Shown piece by piece: positions 61,501 through 64,000 of a DNA stretch of 64,000 nucleotides (position 1 is its first letter; each line of letters opens with the position of its first letter). Source of the DNA: Bugula neritina (Eukaryota > Bryozoa > Gymnolaemata > Cheilostomatida > Bugulidae). The notes under the pieces were generated by a model that was not told the origin of the DNA, ran no database searches, and saw only the letters and a list, made by a program, of their open reading frames with translations. The stretch is taken from NCBI GenBank assembly GCA_964035545.1, contig OZ037765.1, positions 27,168,504 through 27,232,503 of the forward strand, read 5' to 3'. A program made the translations under genes and the position numbers.

Positions 61501-64000
61501 CCTCCTCAGCTGCCTGATTCCCCAGTCGGCCCAAAACAACAGTCTGAAAATTGTAATAATTCAATATATTTCTAACCAAAAATTTTACTATTATAATTTT
61601 CAACTTTAATCAAAACACACAACAAAATTTTCTAGAGTAAACATTAAGCTAATTTAATCTATACGGATAACTTTACCATAACACTTTTACTCATATCTCT
61701 GTTACTTTGAAATGATCATAATGATTTTCAACTAGTAAAACTCATACCCAACTCGAGGATCAACAGCAATAGATCTGGGATTCTCTATGGGGTTCCGAGC
61801 TCCGTGAGATATTATAGTAGCTCTATTGCTTCCATCCAAATCTGCTACTTCTATGATATCTAGTACACTCTCCACCCAGTATATGTGATTGCCGATCCAG
61901 TCTACAGCTAGGCCTTCGGCAGTTGGCAAACCACTTGTAATCACCTCGATCACATTTGTCAATGCTCCTGTAAATTAAATCTAATCTCACTGCAACTACC
62001 CTCGATAAACCCACACATTTACCAAGTGACAAGGGTTTGAAGCAATCATGATGAGACAACTCTATTGCAGCAGTCTGTATTTTATATCAGAAACTGCTAA
62101 CTCAGAGACTTGTAATAAGCAGTATTTTCCAGTATTAATATGACAATAATTTCTATATTATGTTTAATATTTATGCTTCCATTTAAAGCTATTTAATCTT
62201 AATAGGCGAGTAAAATAGTTTAACTGTCATCATTTGAACGTGAGTAAACAGAATTGTATGTAAGCATGACTAGAGCTGAAAGCTCTGCCAACATATCACA
62301 AGGCGATGAAATGAGGAATTTATTTAGATTTATTTACAAGACTACATTCATTAAAGACAAACTGCTACAAAGTCACTGAGAAAGTCACCCGTAGAAGATT
62401 CCGGATCCATAGTGCCTCGATAAATTGTATCCATAATTATATCAGACCAGAAGATATATTTCTTCTCATAGTGAAAGTCAACAGCAATAGTGTTACGCAG
62501 GCCAGACTGGATTACTGTATAAACCTCGCCTGGTTCGGTTGGCAGAAACTTGAGGTCATGTCTGTTAGAGAATATGAGTGATGGTGTGCCGTCTACAACA
62601 TACCAATCAGCTTAATAAACTAGTTTGTATCATTAAGTTGTTTGTAGTATTCAATAAAATCTAGCTGCTTATGCAAAGAACAAATAGAAGCCTGTAATAA
62701 CATTACCATCATGTCTGCAAGTGTATTGATCAGGTTGAATGGTATAGCCTGTGTTACAAGAACATTTCACTTGATTCTGTACCAAATCCGTGCATTTCTG
62801 GCTGCAAATACCCCACTTCTGGCAGTCAGTTCGTTTCAGGAGACAGGTTTTTCCATCCAGATCCAACTGCACGTTGTCTGGGCACGTGCACTGATAACCT
62901 CCGGCCGGGCTGACATGACAGTCGTGACTGCAGGCGTGATCAGCGCAGTAGGGCCCGGCTGCAACACAACACACACTTCTGCTACTTAAACAAAGAAAAT
63001 TTCACAAGCTACAGCCTACCGGCACAGCATTAGAGCTCATCCAACAAGTTCTACTGAAGGAAAATTATTTCAATAGAGATTTAATATTTTTATAAGCAAT
63101 TGAAATCTTCCAAGAAAAACTGATTACAACAAAGTTACTATTTTCCACAAAACAAATTATAGGGACACTGATAAGTTGTTCATTTTAGCTGCACATATTC
63201 TAGATGTAGCTTGGGATGATACATACCACATCCCACACCTTCATCTGCGCCATTCTCGCATTGCTCCACCCCATCACACACCAGATCCCAGCTAATACAA
63301 GTAGTGGTCCCTGAATTTGAACAAGTGAACTTAGATGAAGGGCACGTAACGTTACACTGTCTTTCATCTTCTCCATCTTCACAGTCCCAATGAGTGTCGC
63401 ATTTCCAGGATGATGGAATGCATTGACCAGTCTACGGAACACGATCATATATAAACCCCATGTAGTATTCAGACATAAATCATAATATTGCAACATGCTT
63501 TCATACATGTACATTAAACATGTAACACATATTATACTGATATATCTTGTTTAGTAAATAGCACACCTAGTATAGAGCAAAATCTCTCAACCATCACAAG
63601 CTTCCAAACAGCTTGGGGGTTAACAATCAGCTGCTTTGAATAAAATATGGTTCTATCCTTACAAAAAATTTACAAAGACTGCTTCTACAAATTTGTAGGT
63701 TATAATTATAAGCATCAAAACCACAGGATCAAGAACTAAAACGCAGGGCTACAAATTAGACTAACATTCAGAACTAATGCAACGGTATACAGTTAAATTT
63801 ATCATACATTCAAGATGTTAAAATCTGAAACTAGCCAAAACACATGGTATAAACTATAAAGCATGTAGGTATTGATATACAGAAACTGTTGATGAGTATG
63901 AAAAGCAATGTTAGCACATAACTTACACTGTTACACTTGACATAATCTATGGGACAGGAGAATGCATCACATGATTCTTCGTCAGAGTTGTCTACACAAT
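26827..64000 (-). CDS. LRP1: LRP1/LRP1B-type low-density lipoprotein receptor-related protein, 5' end outside window (~3,733 aa visible)
   Basis: About 63 coding exons assemble into one frame ending at a TGA (26827-26829); exon coordinates are in the block entries below. Domain order: end of LA cluster II, EGF pair, four YWTD propellers with EGFs, LA cluster III of 10, EGF pair, one propeller, EGF, LA cluster IV of 11, EGF pair, last propeller, EGF stalk, one transmembrane helix, short tail. The LA counts, the 4-1-1 propeller spacing, a furin-type RKKR in the last propeller, and local matches ([24 protein letters not shown]) fit LRP1 rather than LRP2. The family internalises lipoproteins, protease-inhibitor complexes and other ligands at the plasma membrane and signals through its tail. 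The N-terminus (about 800 residues by comparison with vertebrate LRP1) lies beyond 64000. LRP1 versus LRP1B cannot be separated; an invertebrate is likely to have one gene for both. Confidence 0.95.
27092..27450. repeat. 30-bp AT-rich satellite in the last LRP1 intron
   Basis: About twelve imperfect copies of a 30-bp unit (atacaatattataatgtata plus ten more bases). Within the unit ATATTATAAT-like segments are near-palindromic, so both strands give long Tyr/Ile-rich spurious frames. The array ends about 24 bp from the donor of the NPMY exon. Confidence 0.9.
27728..28083. repeat. Pentanucleotide array (ACTAT/ACTAC)n, 3' side of the transmembrane exon
   Basis: About 70 five-base units (actat, actac, variants with g) in the intron after the transmembrane exon. 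A higher-order period of about 120 bp is visible: the lines beginning at 27901 and 28021 are almost identical. Three plus-strand frames are open through it, an artefact of the 5-bp unit. Confidence 0.95.
28126..28216 (-). other. LRP1: transmembrane exon (91 nt)
   Basis: Encodes [20 protein letters not shown] followed by YKKRQK, a single membrane helix with a basic stop-transfer. Its length is not a multiple of three. It lies in the ~360-bp gap between two pentanucleotide arrays of opposite orientation. Confidence 0.95.
28445..29117. repeat. Pentanucleotide array (TAGTA/TAGTG)n, 5' side of the transmembrane exon, inverted
   Basis: About 135 units of tagta/tagtg with tagca and tattg variants, in the intron before the transmembrane exon. 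It is the reverse complement of the array at 27728-28083, so the two can base-pair in the transcript. No coding function; minus-strand open frames in it are artefacts. Confidence 0.95.
29170..32495 (-). other. LRP1: membrane-proximal stalk of about eight EGF-like repeats
   Basis: Exons 32315-32495, 32071-32175, 31471-31581, 31185-31333, 30813-30983, 30445-30588, 29819-30086, 29170-29270. Repeats follow C..G.C.....C.C..GY.G..C (for example [12 protein letters not shown] and [12 protein letters not shown]). Near the end, CSTCCECYCYYGW is unusually cysteine-dense. A short linker ([13 protein letters not shown]) leads to the membrane. Confidence 0.9.
32831..34876 (-). other. LRP1: propeller 8 (contains the furin-type site)
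   Basis: Exons 34557-34876, 34217-34422, 33436-33659, 32831-33037. Motifs LYWVD, IFWTD and LYWTD are present, and the last exon leads into the EGF stalk. The first exon carries a long loop with RKKR between the first blade and the blade starting [13 protein letters not shown], the place where vertebrate LRP1 has its furin site. Confidence 0.9.
34629..34640 (-). other. Furin-type cleavage motif RKKR-S in LRP1
   Basis: Codons AGA AAG AAG AGA encode R-K-K-R, followed by Ser-Ser, fitting the R-x-K/R-R furin consensus, in a low-complexity loop of propeller 8. Vertebrate LRP1 is cut at RHRR at the equivalent loop into an extracellular alpha chain and a membrane beta chain that stay associated. Cleavage here is inferred from motif and position. 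Confidence 0.75.
35094..35579 (-). other. LRP1: EGF pair before the last propeller, with one uncertain junction
   Basis: Coding segments 35554-35579 and 35377-35494, then exon 35094-35240 ([15 protein letters not shown], a calcium-binding EGF). The first EGF works as [13 protein letters not shown] only if 35495-35553 is removed as a 59-nt GT-AG intron; read straight through, the frame meets a stop at GCG TAA. A 2-nt indel in an ATATAT run would also restore the frame but spoils the C-x3-C spacing. Confidence 0.7.
40518..40647. repeat. Compound (AT)n-(ATAAT)n microsatellite at an LRP1 splice acceptor
   Basis: About 44 bp of AT dinucleotide pass directly into about 16 units of ATAAT. The tract begins some 11 bp from the first base of exon 40360-40507, so it occupies the branch-point and polypyrimidine zone of that acceptor. 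Confidence 0.9.
41667..41797. repeat. 24-bp minisatellite, part 1
   Basis: Five to six copies of a 24-bp unit (acagtgtctgctacagagca plus four variable bases such as aggt or gagt) in the LRP1 intron 41330-42514. It was continuous with the array at 42333-42500 before the MITE inserted. Confidence 0.9.
41798..42332. mobile_element. hAT-like MITE, 535 bp, with perfect 8-bp target duplication
   Basis: The element begins cagggttggggtcaatta and ends taccccaaccctg, giving terminal inverted repeats of CAGGGTTGGGGT. It is flanked on both sides by gtgtctgc (41790-41797 and 42333-42340), an 8-bp duplication of the host minisatellite unit. TIR sequence and TSD length are those of the hAT superfamily. The interior is largely AATTAC/ATTACA motifs with no transposase frame, so it is non-autonomous. 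Confidence 0.88.
42333..42500. repeat. 24-bp minisatellite, part 2, abutting an LRP1 splice donor
   Basis: About seven copies of the same 24-bp unit as part 1. The last copy ends within 10-15 bp of the donor of LRP1 exon 42515-42698. The Cys/Ser/His-rich open frames here come from the repeat. Confidence 0.9.
42515..45399 (-). other. LRP1: EGF pair, propeller 7 and EGF
   Basis: Exons 45145-45399 ([14 protein letters not shown], then [11 protein letters not shown], a calcium-binding EGF), 44452-44675, 43683-43962, 43021-43287 (one propeller: IYWTD, IYWSD, LFYTDWG, LFFGD, LYWSDW), and 42515-42698 (EGF and the start of the next LA). A single propeller between clusters III and IV is the LRP1 arrangement. 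Confidence 0.92.
45796..49916 (-). other. LRP1: EGF plus LA cluster III, ten repeats
   Basis: Exons 49650-49916 (EGF and LA1), 49193-49399, 48589-48806, 48091-48181, 47653-47849, 46829-47051, 45796-46044. Ten LA repeats can be counted, many with the CDG..DC.D.SDE calcium cage. LA1 is atypical ([20 protein letters not shown]), and LA4 and LA5 have long inserts between the first cysteines. This matches the ten-repeat cluster III of LRP1. Confidence 0.92.
46545..46750 (+). mobile_element. tRNA-derived SINE, copy 4 (in an LRP1 intron)
   Basis: tRNA-like head (gtaatggtcagagcattggc, box B gggttcaagttg), then the family core (cagtcataactgctcctgtg) and 3' end (cctagagatggagactttaa), matching copies 1 and 3. 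It is antisense to the gene, between LRP1 exons 46829-47051 and 45796-46044. Confidence 0.7.
50339..51950 (-). other. LRP1: propeller 6
   Basis: Exons 51679-51950, 51209-51407, 50664-50868, 50339-50525. It contains [41 protein letters not shown] and LYWTDWMQR, then [10 protein letters not shown]. These closely follow the vertebrate LRP1 propeller just before cluster III. Its EGF is in the next exon (49650-49916). Confidence 0.92.
52392..54640 (-). other. LRP1: propeller 5 (degenerate) and EGF
   Basis: Exons 54479-54640, 54259-54393, 53873-54011, 53354-53620, 52738-52847, then EGF exon 52392-52524 ([13 protein letters not shown]). Motifs IYWID and LYWAD are clear; LFFLES, LFVCTG and IAYSYT are degenerate. 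The EGF exon's donor must be the weak gc|gtttta at 52391, since the stronger-looking gtgcgt four bases earlier breaks the frame. Confidence 0.85.
54859..59767 (-). other. LRP1: propeller 4 (degenerate) and EGF
   Basis: Exons 59516-59767, 56779-56956, 56433-56560, 55110-55409, then EGF exon 54859-54987. Blade motifs have drifted: IFWADEG is near consensus, but others read LYIGTY, MYVGDEG and LYFGDSS. Reading frame and phases are intact. The 2.5-kb intron 56957-59515 holds no gene I can recognise. Confidence 0.85.
60467..62958 (-). other. LRP1: EGF pair and propeller 3
   Basis: Exons 62707-62958 (two EGF modules), 62389-62592, 61748-61967, 61370-61543, 60920-61067, 60467-60695. Blade motifs include IFWSD, IYWVE, LFWADWG, VYWND and VYWSDWK; the last exon ends in an EGF ([11 protein letters not shown]). 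This is the first propeller after cluster II and is well conserved. Confidence 0.92.
63227..64000 (-). other. LRP1: end of LA cluster II (exons 63927-64000, 63227-63431)
   Basis: The first visible exon is cut by the window edge and holds the end of one LA repeat ([10 protein letters not shown]) plus the start of the next. The second completes that repeat ([20 protein letters not shown]) and carries a full one (CPSSKFTC ... [13 protein letters not shown]). The Asp/Glu positions of the calcium cage are kept. These should be the last three repeats of the eight-repeat ligand-binding cluster II. Confidence 0.9.

Noticed and set aside
26827-64000. LRP2 (megalin) as the identity
   Set aside because: A single propeller between clusters III and IV, four between II and III, a furin-type site in the last propeller, and close local matches to LRP1 all favour LRP1.

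Overview
This is a gene-dense, AT-rich piece of an animal nuclear genome. All five genes carry short GT-AG introns, and each is recognised from spliced protein evidence rather than single open frames. Gene content (an LRP1-type giant receptor, the motile-cilium protein CCDC40, a TASK-type K2P channel, a Ly6/uPAR protein), tRNA-derived SINEs and many short introns fit a bilaterian invertebrate. A lophotrochozoan is my best guess, but the sequence alone does not settle the phylum.

Layout. 19-1610 (+): a two-exon leucine-rich-repeat protein. 1790-3029 (-): a three-exon, 141-residue secreted/GPI-type Ly6 protein, convergent with the LRR gene. 4848-6423 (-): a two-exon TASK-like two-pore potassium channel of 404 residues. 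6432-12213: 5.8 kb without a recognisable gene. 12214-25282 (-): complete CCDC40 in 22 exons, 1,137 residues, with an RFX X-box-like motif beside the start codon. 25301-26826: intergenic. 26827-64000 (-): the last ~63 coding exons (about 3,733 residues) of an LRP1/LRP1B orthologue whose 5' end lies beyond the window.

The LRP1 part reads, N to C: end of LA cluster II; EGF pair; four YWTD propellers separated by EGFs; LA cluster III (10 repeats); EGF pair, one propeller, EGF; LA cluster IV (11 repeats); EGF pair; last propeller with an RKKR furin-type site; a stalk of about eight EGF-like repeats; transmembrane exon; tail with NPMY, NPLF and an acidic dileucine. This is the vertebrate LRP1 order, including the position of the furin site. 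Splice phases agree at every junction I assembled except one place near 35.5 kb, which needs either a 59-nt intron or a 2-nt indel.

The most unusual structure is in the last LRP1 introns. The 91-nt transmembrane exon sits between two long arrays of the same pentanucleotide in opposite orientation, so the pre-mRNA could fold into a long duplex that loops this exon out. Other repeats include a hAT-like MITE with an 8-bp target duplication inserted into a 24-bp minisatellite, a 30-bp AT-rich satellite, an (AT)n/(ATAAT)n tract at a splice acceptor, and four copies of one tRNA-derived SINE family. The genes share no obvious pathway; their adjacency looks like ordinary genomic neighbourhood.
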